A stretch of DNA of 10,959 nucleotides from an uncultured Haloferula sp. (GTDB lineage Bacteria; Verrucomicrobiota; Verrucomicrobiae; Verrucomicrobiales; Akkermansiaceae). Shown here one piece after another: positions 1-5,490 of the stretch; positions within the stretch are counted from its first letter, which is position 1; every line of letters starts with the position of its first letter. The notes below the pieces were generated by a model that was not told where the DNA came from, did no database searches, and saw only the letters and a program-made list of their open reading frames with translations. The stretch lies in the NCBI GenBank assembly GCA_946481625.1, contig CAMLOZ010000053.1, forward strand, positions 1-10,959, in the 5' to 3' direction. The position numbers were made by a program, and so were the translations under genes.

Positions 1-15
1 TTGGGGACCGCGCGA

Positions 16-885
16 TTACTTCTTCTCGTCATCCACGTTCGGATCGCTATCCGTGAACGGCGCATTGCCCGGGTTGCTGGAGTCCACACCGTCCGCGTTG
101 TTACCGTGGCCGTTGTTGTTCTTCGACTTGAAGGTCACCAGCATCACCATGTCCTGAAGGTCGTAGCCTTGGTCGGTGATCTGCGAATCGTAGTGCGTCA
201 ACTCCATGAAGACGATGCAATCCATCGGCCCGATGGCCACCTTGCCGCTGGCATCGAGGTAGGGCTTGAGAAAGCTCTCCAAGGACGGTGCCGAGTGCAG
301 CGGGTAGGTGGTGGGCGGCACGTCGCCGTTCACCAGAATCCGGACGTTCTTCGTCCCGCTCTGCGAGTTGAAATATGGACCCCAACGGTTGTTGTAGTAG
401 TAGCGGCCGCCGAAACGGAGCTTCTGGCCTTTGGCTATGTTGGTCTTCGACCAAACCACCTTGCTCGGCTTCACGTTGTTGTTGGTGCCGTAGAAGACCT
501 GCGAGTAGCTGCTGCCATTGAAACTCACCTGCGCCTGGGTCGGCACGAAAGAAAGGTTGGAGCCGTTATTGTTCGAGACCGTCACGCCGGCACCGATCAC
601 GCGGATCTCCACGTCGAGTTCGGTCTTCGGCGAGATGTAGGTGTCGCCACCGCCGCCATCGCTCCCGCCCGGTTCGTTCACCTCGACATAGTCCTGGACG
701 ATGGACGGGTACGAGATGTTCCACGTGATGGTCGGGTGGGTCCCCGGTTGGACGATGACGGGGAATGCGGATATCGAGCCCATCGGAATCGAAGGGTTCG
801 TGGACTGGGCAAGCAGCGCGCACGGTGCGGACACACCGGTGGCGAGGAAGACTGCCGCGAGGGCAGCCAGACGACTGGTTTTCAT
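16..885 (-). CDS. Exported Asn/Gly-rich protein of unknown function
   Basis: I do not recognise a characterised family. The 289-residue product begins with a basic n-region (MKTSR) and a hydrophobic stretch ending near residue 26, a Sec-type signal peptide, so it is probably periplasmic, surface or secreted. The mature part is rich in Asn, Ser, Gly and Tyr and alternates polar and hydrophobic residues, which suggests beta structure. An early segment around residues 38-60 (PGTHPTITWNISYPSIV) is immunoglobulin-like in feel. The C-terminus is low-complexity and acidic, with GNNADGVDSSNPG at about residues 261-273 and a DDEKK end. Asp/Asn/Gly-rich tails of this kind can bind calcium, but that is a guess. 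The ATG at 885 is chosen because the signal peptide follows directly. No Shine-Dalgarno sequence is visible. The gene ends close to the window edge, and a structured 299-bp spacer lies upstream. Confidence 0.75.
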   Translation of the reverse strand: MKTSRLAALAAVFLATGVSAPCALLAQSTNPSIPMGSISAFPVIVQPGTHPTITWNISYPSIVQDYVEVNEPGGSDGGGGDTYISPKTELDVEIRVIGAGVTVSNNNGSNLSFVPTQAQVSFNGSSYSQVFYGTNNNVKPSKVVWSKTNIAKGQKLRFGGRYYYNNRWGPYFNSQSGTKNVRILVNGDVPPTTYPLHSAPSLESFLKPYLDASGKVAIGPMDCIVFMELTHYDSQITDQGYDLQDMVMLVTFKSKNNNGHGNNADGVDSSNPGNAPFTDSDPNVDDEKK

Positions 886-937
886 GGCTGGTTTCGGGTG
901 AACAGTTTGCCAAGCCTTTCCAGTCCTTCCTGATTCC

Positions 938-959
938 CGCGGCAGTGGGACTTGCCGCG
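938..959. repeat. Inverted repeat, 7-bp perfect arms
   Basis: The arm cgcggca at 938-944 is matched by its exact complement tgccgcg at 953-959 across an 8-base loop. Two or three further pairs are possible outward if A960 bulges. It sits about 50 bases upstream of the 16-885 start on the minus strand. Confidence 0.6.
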
Positions 960-969
960 AGGGAAGGCG

Positions 970-1051
970 GACCCGGCGAGGGTGCCGGGCACGGAACGGA
1001 TCGCAAGGAATCCGGGCCGTGCCCGCTCGGGACAGAGTCCCTCGCCGGGTC
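970..1051. repeat. Nested imperfect inverted repeat, 82 bp
   Basis: The outer arms gacccggcgaggg (970-982) and ccctcgccgggtc (1039-1051) are perfect 13-bp complements. Inside them, cgggcacgg (986-994) pairs with ccgtgcccg (1017-1025), and ggat (998-1001) can pair with atcc (1010-1013). Together they make one long, interrupted stem closing on a small loop near 1002-1009. Three nested matches in register are unlikely to be chance. They suggest a folded RNA or a REP/MITE-like element. Confidence 0.65.
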
Positions 1052-1085
1052 TCCGGAGAAACGATCGGGAAATCGTCTCTCCGGA
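1052..1085. repeat. Strong hairpin, 14-position stem with one mismatch
   Basis: The arms tccggagaaacgat (1052-1065) and atcgtctctccgga (1072-1085) pair at 13 of 14 positions around a 6-base loop. The hairpin abuts the 82-bp inverted repeat with no gap. It lies about 100 bases past the stop of the minus-strand gene at 1185-1976. It could stop that transcript, but no run of T follows it on the minus strand, so it is not a canonical intrinsic terminator. Confidence 0.6.
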
Positions 1086-1184
1086 CAGGATCAGTTTGTC
1101 ATGTAAGGTGGACGATCGCTCGTCCGGGTGTGTGTCGGGTGTGGGAACAGCAATTTGTCAGGTTGCTTGTCGGGTGATCTTCAT

Positions 1185-1976
1185 TCAGCGGGCGGGCAAG
1201 CCGTCGCCCCAACCGGACCAAGGTCCGTGCGGGACATCGCGGGCCTCGACGAAGCGCCATTGGACGCGCTCGCCGCTGCGGAAACCGAGGTAATCCCGGA
1301 CCGCGGGGCTGATATCGATGCCGGCCGCGTTGTTGCGGTTGGCGCGGGGTTGCTCGTTGCCGAAAACGTACTGCCAGTGGTCCACTTCGAAAGGACCGAC
1401 GTCCTCCCATTGGGCGTAGCAGACCTTGCCCTCGCGGTGGATGGCCACCCAGCGGCCCTTGCACACCGAAATCCCGTCGCCCCGGTAGTCCCGCCAGAAC
1501 CACGGGATCACTTCGGAAGCCTCGGGCCGGTGACCGCCGCCCTTGGCGACGTCGTTGTAGGGCAGCGCGACGTAAAAGGGATTCTGCTTTGGCGTGAAGC
1601 CGGCGGGAAGATAGCCGTTGCGGTGCTCGGGATCATCGTAGCCGCCGAAATTGGCCTGCCAGTTCATATCCCAGGAACTCATCGTGTTCGGCACCGGATT
1701 GTTCTGCGTGGGGAGTTCCCCGACCCAGAACACCGTGCCGACGACATTGCCGCGCCAGCCGGTGAAGTGCTGCAGCGTCGCGGCATCCTCTTCCACCACG
1801 ATGCGCGCGCGGTCGGGAGCCCCGAAGGGATCGCTCAAACCCGGCAGCGCTTCGCGCCGGTTCTCCAGGAGATCCCGGTGCATCGCCTCCAAGCGGTCTC
1901 CCAACAACGCACCTTGCGCACTCGGCCACAAGGCCGGTGCAAGCACAAGGATCAGCATGGGGAGGGGCAGTCTCAT
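1185..1976 (-). CDS. Exported protein with RlpA-like double-psi beta-barrel domain
   Basis: The 263-residue product starts with a hydrophobic signal peptide (MRLPLPMLILVLAPALWPSAQG, cleavage near residue 22), so it acts outside the cytoplasm. The C-terminal half reads like a double-psi beta-barrel of the RlpA/expansin type: FYVALP at about 134-139, a beta stretch at 172-190, then EDVGPF at 191-196 in place of the RlpA NDRGPF, keeping the Asp at 192. GIDISPAVRDYLG at 219-231 follows, in place of the RlpA 'DLS..A...LG' helix, and a final strand GERVQWRFVE. Cys172 and Cys186 could form a disulfide. In known families this fold is found in peptidoglycan lytic transglycosylases and cell-wall-loosening proteins, but the first 130 residues match nothing I know. 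The substrate is unknown, and a cell-wall role is inference. The start at 1976 is set by the signal peptide; no Shine-Dalgarno sequence is visible. Confidence 0.75.
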   Translation of the reverse strand: MRLPLPMLILVLAPALWPSAQGALLGDRLEAMHRDLLENRREALPGLSDPFGAPDRARIVVEEDAATLQHFTGWRGNVVGTVFWVGELPTQNNPVPNTMSSWDMNWQANFGGYDDPEHRNGYLPAGFTPKQNPFYVALPYNDVAKGGGHRPEASEVIPWFWRDYRGDGISVCKGRWVAIHREGKVCYAQWEDVGPFEVDHWQYVFGNEQPRANRNNAAGIDISPAVRDYLGFRSGERVQWRFVEARDVPHGPWSGWGDGLPAR

Positions 1977-1981
1977 CGGAC

Positions 1982-2014
1982 GATTTTTTCTAAAAAAATC
2001 CAGCCCATCGGGCT
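1982..2014 (-). promoter_or_regulatory. Hairpin plus U7 tract in the 5' leader of the barrel-domain gene
   Basis: On the minus strand, agccc (2014-2010), gat and gggct (2006-2002) form a 5-bp hairpin, followed after three bases by seven T (1998-1992). This is the layout of a weak intrinsic terminator, 15-40 bases before the ATG at 1976. The segment gatttttt (2000-1993) is also perfectly complementary to aaaaaatc (1989-1982), so the U-tract could instead be sequestered. An alternative ggccc at 2025-2021 can pair with gggct. Attenuation is possible, but chance in an AT-rich spacer is a real alternative. Confidence 0.35.
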
Positions 2015-2152
2015 CTTCGCGGGCCAGTATGAATAATCAGGGAATTCAAACAAGAAATTTCTAACGAATTTTTGAACGTCTTGAAAGGACCGTTGTCTAA
2101 GGCGGATTCAACAGCAAAATCTCGTGGAATCAACGATTTGCGCCGGGTTGAC

Positions 2153-2296
2153 ATGTCCGATTTTGCGGCTTGGACCTGGTGGTGGTGTGGATTTCCTGCC
2201 GGAAAAAAGCTCCGCTCCAACGTCATTCCCCCGCCCTACCGAATCGGAGGCGACGGGGAAATGACGCGGAACGATCGAACTCATGGACTCCTGTAA
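2153..2296 (+). other. Short Trp-rich reading frame, possible leader peptide
   Basis: An ATG at 2153 opens a 47-codon frame whose start reads MSDFAAWTWWWCGFPAGKKL, four Trp codons among five. Clustered Trp codons followed by hairpins recall trp-attenuator leader peptides such as those of actinobacteria and rhizobia, where three consecutive Trp codons are typical. Against this, no Shine-Dalgarno sequence precedes the ATG, the frame runs well past the Trp cluster, and the next gene downstream is the convergent mutL rather than a tryptophan gene. I record it as a candidate only. Confidence 0.2.
2221..2266. repeat. Long bulged hairpin, about 15 bp
   Basis: The base of the stem is a perfect 7-bp match, cgtcatt (2221-2227) with aatgacg (2260-2266). 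Next, cccc (2228-2231) pairs with gggg (2255-2258) across a bulged A2259, then cgcc (2232-2235) with ggcg (2249-2252) across a two-base bulge. A small ccg/cgg pair closes near the loop. It lies about 120 bases downstream of the mutL stop on the mutL strand. A T6 run follows only 12 bases beyond the stem, so it is not a textbook terminator. Confidence 0.55.
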
Positions 2297-2383
2297 GGAA
2301 GCAGGATGAGGGCCTCCGAACAATGAAATTTTTAGGGGTTTTGAATAACTGACTGACCGAACAATCAGATACGGCGGATTTTT

Positions 2384-4144
2384 TCAAATCCCGGCCGATT
2401 TTCCCCCGGCAAAGCGCCGTTCCAGATCCCGCATCGAATATTCCGTCAGGGTTGGCCGCCCGTCCGGGGCGCAATAGGGCAGCTCGCACTCGAACAGAAT
2501 TTCCAGCAGCTTCATCGCCTCCTGAGGCCGAGGCGATTCCGTCAACGCCGCACGCCGGGCCAACTGGCGGGCCAAGGCCTCGAAACCCAGACGGGCCCCG
2601 GGAATCTGTCCGGCAGCCAGGTCATCGATCAGCCCGGTCAAAAACACCCGTGCATCGGCGAGCCGGAGGAAATCCGGCAGGGAACCTACCCGCAGGGTAC
2701 CCGAACCGAAGGCTTCCAGCTCGATTCCGGCCCGGGCGAATTCCTCCCGGTGGCGCAGTGCGAGGTCGCACTCGCGCGGTCCGGGCTCCAGCAGGACCGG
2801 AACGATCAACCCCTGGCTCAAGGAAGATCCGTCGGCCTGAAGCCAACGCTCGTAAAGGATCCGCTCCCGCGCCGCCCGCGGATCGAGCAGCACCAGGCCG
2901 TCCGCCGATTCCAGGATCGCGAAGCGGTCGTGCAGGGTCCCGACAAGGCGGAACGGCAGCGTTTTGCGTGGGTCCGCCACCGGTTCCGAAACGGGAACCA
3001 CGGGCATCTCCAACTGCCGCGGCTTCACCGGGATGCTGGCGGGCCAGACGACGGGCTGCCTGCTCACGGGCGCGGGCGCGACTACCGGGCTGTCCGCCAC
3101 CGTCGCGGGGCGGACCGGCGCGGGCGGCGGGATTACTGGACGGCGGGCGGCTTCCGCCTTGGACAGACCCTCCTTCACCGCCGCTGTCAATGCCTCGCGC
3201 AATTCGTGCGGGCGATGCAGGCGGATCTCCCGCTTGGCGGGGTGGACGTTCACATCCACCAGTGTCGGCTCCATCTCGATCCAGAGCCAGGCGCAGGGGT
3301 GCAGGCCTTCCGCGAGCGCGCCGCGGAAGCCCTCCGCGAGCCCGCGCGAAATCGCGGCATCCTCGACCGGGCGACCGTTCAGGAAAACGCATTGGTGACG
3401 CCTCCCCTTCCGCGCGTGCGCGGCCGGCAGGATGAAGCCCTCCACCGACAGCCCGTTGCCGTGGGTCAGCGGCAGCGCCACCAGTTCCCGGCCCAGTTCG
3501 TTGCCGGTGATCCAGCGCACCCGGTCCATGCGGGACATCCCGCCCGGCAGGTCGAACACCTCGCGCTCGTCCTTGCGGAAACGGAAGCGCACGCCCGCCG
3601 CCGCCAGCGCGTGCATGCGGAGCTGGTGCTCCACGTGCGCCGCCTCGGTCGTCTCGGCCCGCAGGAATTTCCGCCGCGCCGGGACATTGTAAAAAAGATC
3701 CCGCACTTCCACCACCGTGCCCGGTGCGCAACCCGCCTCGCGAACATCGCGCATCACCCCGCCCTCCACCGCGATCTCGGTTCCCGAGACCGACTCCGCC
3801 TCGCGGGTGACCAGCCGGAAGCGCGAAACGCTGGCAATGCTCGGCACGGCCTCCCCCCTGAAGCCCAAGGTCCGGATCGCCGCCAGTCCGGCGGAATCCG
3901 AAAGCTTGCTGGTCGCGTGCCGCTCCAGCGATAGCAGCGCGTCGTCCCGCGACATCCCGCTGCCATCGTCGATCACCCGCAGCAGAGCCGCCCCGCCACG
4001 GCGGATCTCGACCAGGATTTCCCCCGCCCCGGCGTCGAGGCTGTTTTCGACCAGTTCCTTCACCGCGCTCGCGGGCCGCTCCACCACCTCCCCGGCCGCC
4101 ACCTGGCTGGCGAGGATCTCGGGCAGGATGCGGATGCGGGGCAC
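2384..4144 (-). CDS. mutL: DNA mismatch repair protein MutL
   Basis: MutL links mismatch recognition by MutS to strand incision and excision in the cytoplasm. The 586-residue product, near the usual length, has all GHKL ATPase motifs: KELVENSLDAGA (29-40, catalytic Glu33), DDGSGM (59-64), RHATSK (75-80) and TLGFRGEAVPSI (92-103). A proline-rich linker lies around residues 330-390, then the dimerisation domain. The family endonuclease motif DQHA-x2-E-x4-E is here DPRAARERILYE (421-432): the spacing and acidic residues are kept, but Gln-His became Pro-Arg. The ACR motif is ARR (529-531), and CPHGRP is CAPDGRP (558-564). The clamp-binding motif is kept as QGLIVP (444-449). The nuclease may therefore be weak or lost. 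The start is a GTG at 4144, giving the canonical MutL N-terminus IRILPEILASQVAAGEVVERP-type region. The gene is divergent from the Fe-S carrier gene. Confidence 0.97.
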   Translation of the reverse strand: MPRIRILPEILASQVAAGEVVERPASAVKELVENSLDAGAGEILVEIRRGGAALLRVIDDGSGMSRDDALLSLERHATSKLSDSAGLAAIRTLGFRGEAVPSIASVSRFRLVTREAESVSGTEIAVEGGVMRDVREAGCAPGTVVEVRDLFYNVPARRKFLRAETTEAAHVEHQLRMHALAAAGVRFRFRKDEREVFDLPGGMSRMDRVRWITGNELGRELVALPLTHGNGLSVEGFILPAAHARKGRRHQCVFLNGRPVEDAAISRGLAEGFRGALAEGLHPCAWLWIEMEPTLVDVNVHPAKREIRLHRPHELREALTAAVKEGLSKAEAARRPVIPPPAPVRPATVADSPVVAPAPVSRQPVVWPASIPVKPRQLEMPVVPVSEPVADPRKTLPFRLVGTLHDRFAILESADGLVLLDPRAARERILYERWLQADGSSLSQGLIVPVLLEPGPRECDLALRHREEFARAGIELEAFGSGTLRVGSLPDFLRLADARVFLTGLIDDLAAGQIPGARLGFEALARQLARRAALTESPRPQEAMKLLEILFECELPYCAPDGRPTLTEYSMRDLERRFAGGKSAGI

Positions 4145-4150
4145 GCGGTG

Positions 4151-4179
4151 GTTTTAAGTTCCAAATCCGAAGTTCCAAG
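4151..4179 (-). promoter_or_regulatory. Weak promoter-like hexamers just before mutL
   Basis: Reading the minus strand, TTGGAA (4179-4174) and TAAAAC (4156-4151) are separated by 17 bases. Each matches the sigma-70 consensus at about four of six positions. Transcription would start almost on the GTG at 4144, which implies a leaderless message. The hexamers overlap a short direct repeat, so this is tentative. Confidence 0.22.
4156..4178. repeat. Tandem 9-base repeat with 14-base period
   Basis: The sequence aagttccaa occurs at 4156-4164 and again at 4170-4178, in the 167-bp divergent spacer just before mutL. It could be an operator-like pair or replication slippage; nothing decides between them. 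Confidence 0.5.
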
Positions 4180-4210
4180 TGCCAATCCCGGACGGTGAAC
4201 TACAGGGAGA

Positions 4211-4229
4211 GGGGCGAGTCCCGCGCCCC
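4211..4229. repeat. Perfect 6-bp GC hairpin in the divergent spacer
   Basis: The arms ggggcg (4211-4216) and cgcccc (4224-4229) enclose a 7-base loop. The hairpin lies about 80 bases upstream of the Fe-S carrier start and could sit in its leader. In DNA this GC-rich it may be chance. Confidence 0.35.
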
Positions 4230-4311
4230 GTCACGGACGCCATCCCGGTCCCGCGGAAATCAGCCTTTTTCGCTCGCTCCTCCGCCCGCCCGGCGTATCA
4301 CTCCGGCAGCG

Positions 4312-4677
4312 ATGATCTCGATCACGGACAGGGCGGCGGACGAGCTGCGGGCGCTGCTTCAGCGCAAGAATGCGGAGCCCGGGCGCGGGCTGCGGCTGGG
4401 CGTCACCAAAGGCGGCTGCGCGGGCTGGCAGTACGTCATGGAAATCGCCGAGGCCCGGGAGGGCGACGAAGTCCTCGATCTTCCCGGCGCGCGCCTGATC
4501 GTCGCGGCGGACAGCGCTTCCAAGCTAGATGGCTGCCGCGTCGATTACGTCGATGACCTTTCCGACTCGGGGTTCCGCATCGACAACCCGAACGCCGCAC
4601 GCTCCTGCGGCTGCGGCACTTCTTTTGAAACGGCGGCCGAACCCACTCCCGAACCCGAGGACTGCGGCAAGAGCTGA
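4312..4677 (+). CDS. A-type iron-sulfur carrier (HesB/IscA/ErpA family)
   Basis: A-type carriers receive Fe-S clusters or iron in the cytoplasm and pass them to apo-proteins. The 121-residue product carries the three invariant cysteines at family-typical positions: Cys36 in KGGCAGWQY (IscA has SGCSGFxY), and Cys99 and Cys101 in SCGCGTSF. The N-terminus ISITDRAADELRALL is also typical. The ATG at 4312 is preferred over an in-frame GTG at 4195, because the extra 39 residues would be Arg/Pro-rich and absent from the family. After the last cysteine pair is a non-standard acidic tail (TAAEPTPEPEDCGKS) of about 16 residues with a fourth Cys-containing end. No Shine-Dalgarno sequence is visible. Its stop overlaps the next start by one base (TGATG), so the two are probably translated together. 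Whether it corresponds to IscA, ErpA or SufA cannot be told from sequence alone. Confidence 0.93.
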   Translation: MISITDRAADELRALLQRKNAEPGRGLRLGVTKGGCAGWQYVMEIAEAREGDEVLDLPGARLIVAADSASKLDGCRVDYVDDLSDSGFRIDNPNAARSCGCGTSFETAAEPTPEPEDCGKS

Positions 4678-5435
4678 TGCGACGCGACAAGGAGCCTCCG
4701 CCGAAGAAAAAGCGTCCGCCCGCATTCTATTGGTGGACCCTGGTCAATGTATTGGCCCTCTGTTTCGCCGTCCTGAGCTGGCTGCTGTGCCTGCATGTTT
4801 TCCGCCACCCCGAGATCCCGCGGAACTACGAGATCCTCCGCAAGCTCCACCGCACCGAGCCGCCGCATCCTCTCACCGAGCTCGAGGCTCCTCCCGGCGA
4901 GGCGGCCGATCCCCGCGCCTTCTACCGCCGCTATGCGGCCCTCTCGCAGGACGACCTGAGGCTCTTCAATGCGGCGCTGATGCGGAACTATCTCACGAAC
5001 CTGCGCGAGAAGAAGCTGATCCAATACGCCGAGGGCAACTACCGTGTCGACAAGGTGCGGCGCTTGGGCGACGACGACCTGTTCCATCCCGGCTTTGCGG
5101 TCCGCGCCCAGGCGATGGTGGCACCCGATGAGTTCACCGAACCCGCGCCCTGGCCGGTGATGATCGAGTATCTCTTCCCCACGAACGATGAACGGGCCCC
5201 CGGCTGGATCGCTCCCGGCGACATCCTATCGGTTTCGAAGTATCCCAACTGCGCGATGCTGCTTCACGTGAACCGCATCGACGGTGGCGACACGCCGGTG
5301 ATCTGCCTGACCGTGGTGCCGATCGCCTTCGGCACCTTCCAGGCCGGGAAGGACCGGACCTTCAGCCTGCAAGCTCCGGCGGAACTGAATCCCGCCGGAC
5401 CGATGCCGGTGTTCCCGATGAACCAGGAGAACTGA
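4677..5435 (+). CDS. Single-pass membrane protein of unknown function
   Basis: I do not recognise a named family. The 252-residue product starts with a very basic segment (MRRDKEPPPKKKRP), then one hydrophobic helix at about residues 17-42. That predicts an N-in anchor with roughly 210 residues outside the cytoplasm. The outer part has a helical, charged stretch (about 50-120, with AFYRRYAALSQDDLRLFNAA), then a beta-looking region containing PGDILSVSKYPNCAMLLHV and DTPVICLTVVPIAFG. It may be a small ligand-binding or assembly domain, but no catalytic pattern is evident. The ATG at 4677 overlaps the stop of the Fe-S carrier (TGATG), which suggests translational coupling. The exported TPR protein follows after 55 bases, so a three-gene transcript is likely. 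A link between Fe-S supply and this membrane protein is not supported beyond adjacency. Confidence 0.8.
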   Translation: MRRDKEPPPKKKRPPAFYWWTLVNVLALCFAVLSWLLCLHVFRHPEIPRNYEILRKLHRTEPPHPLTELEAPPGEAADPRAFYRRYAALSQDDLRLFNAALMRNYLTNLREKKLIQYAEGNYRVDKVRRLGDDDLFHPGFAVRAQAMVAPDEFTEPAPWPVMIEYLFPTNDERAPGWIAPGDILSVSKYPNCAMLLHVNRIDGGDTPVICLTVVPIAFGTFQAGKDRTFSLQAPAELNPAGPMPVFPMNQEN

Positions 5436-5490
5436 AGCCGGTTGCGCCGTCCTTGGCAAACCCGCCGATCACCGCCATCATTCCCGGGTC

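Larger units (their letters stand above)
886..1184. other. Gene-free spacer with three consecutive inverted repeats
   Basis: This spacer lies between two minus-strand genes and I see no coding region in it. It carries three adjacent inverted repeats at 938-959, 970-1051 and 1052-1085, described separately, plus a short ggacga/tcgtcc stem at about 1108-1123. On the minus strand it is at once the 3' flank of the 1185-1976 gene and the 5' leader of the 16-885 gene. It could therefore be a terminator region, a structured leader, a small RNA or a dispersed repeat. None of the stems is followed by a clear U-tract on the minus strand. Confidence 0.6.
1977..2383. other. AT-richer gene-free region with hairpins between two minus-strand genes
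   Basis: These 407 bases separate mutL (which ends at 2384) from the 1185-1976 gene and are clearly richer in A and T than the flanking genes. Short frames exist on both strands, but none resembles a known protein. Contents: the hairpin/U-tract leader at 1982-2014; a Trp-rich plus-strand frame at 2153-2296; a 15-bp bulged hairpin at 2221-2266; a second stem at 2280-2310 (ctcat/atgag enclosing cctg/cagg); and a 9-base direct repeat ccgaacaat at 2316-2324 and 2357-2365. A perfect TTGACA lies at 2148-2153 on the plus strand, but no -10 follows at the right distance. Confidence 0.6.

Noticed and set aside
1990..2226. 78-codon minus-strand frame in the AT-rich spacer
   Set aside because: It shows no similarity or motif, crosses the hairpins, and runs into the leader of the next gene. 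It is kept only as part of the spacer description.
2351..2390. GGATTT-GAAA-AAATCC hairpin at the mutL stop as its terminator
   Set aside because: The 6-bp stem includes the stop codon, is weak, and is not followed by a T-run on the mutL strand.
2622..4178. 518-codon frame overlapping mutL in another frame
   Set aside because: The Arg/Gly/Pro-rich translation is a shadow of the unmistakable MutL reading frame.
4195..4311. N-terminal extension of the Fe-S carrier from an upstream GTG
   Set aside because: The 39 extra residues are Arg/Pro/Ser-rich and unlike the family; the ATG at 4312 gives the standard length and cysteine positions.
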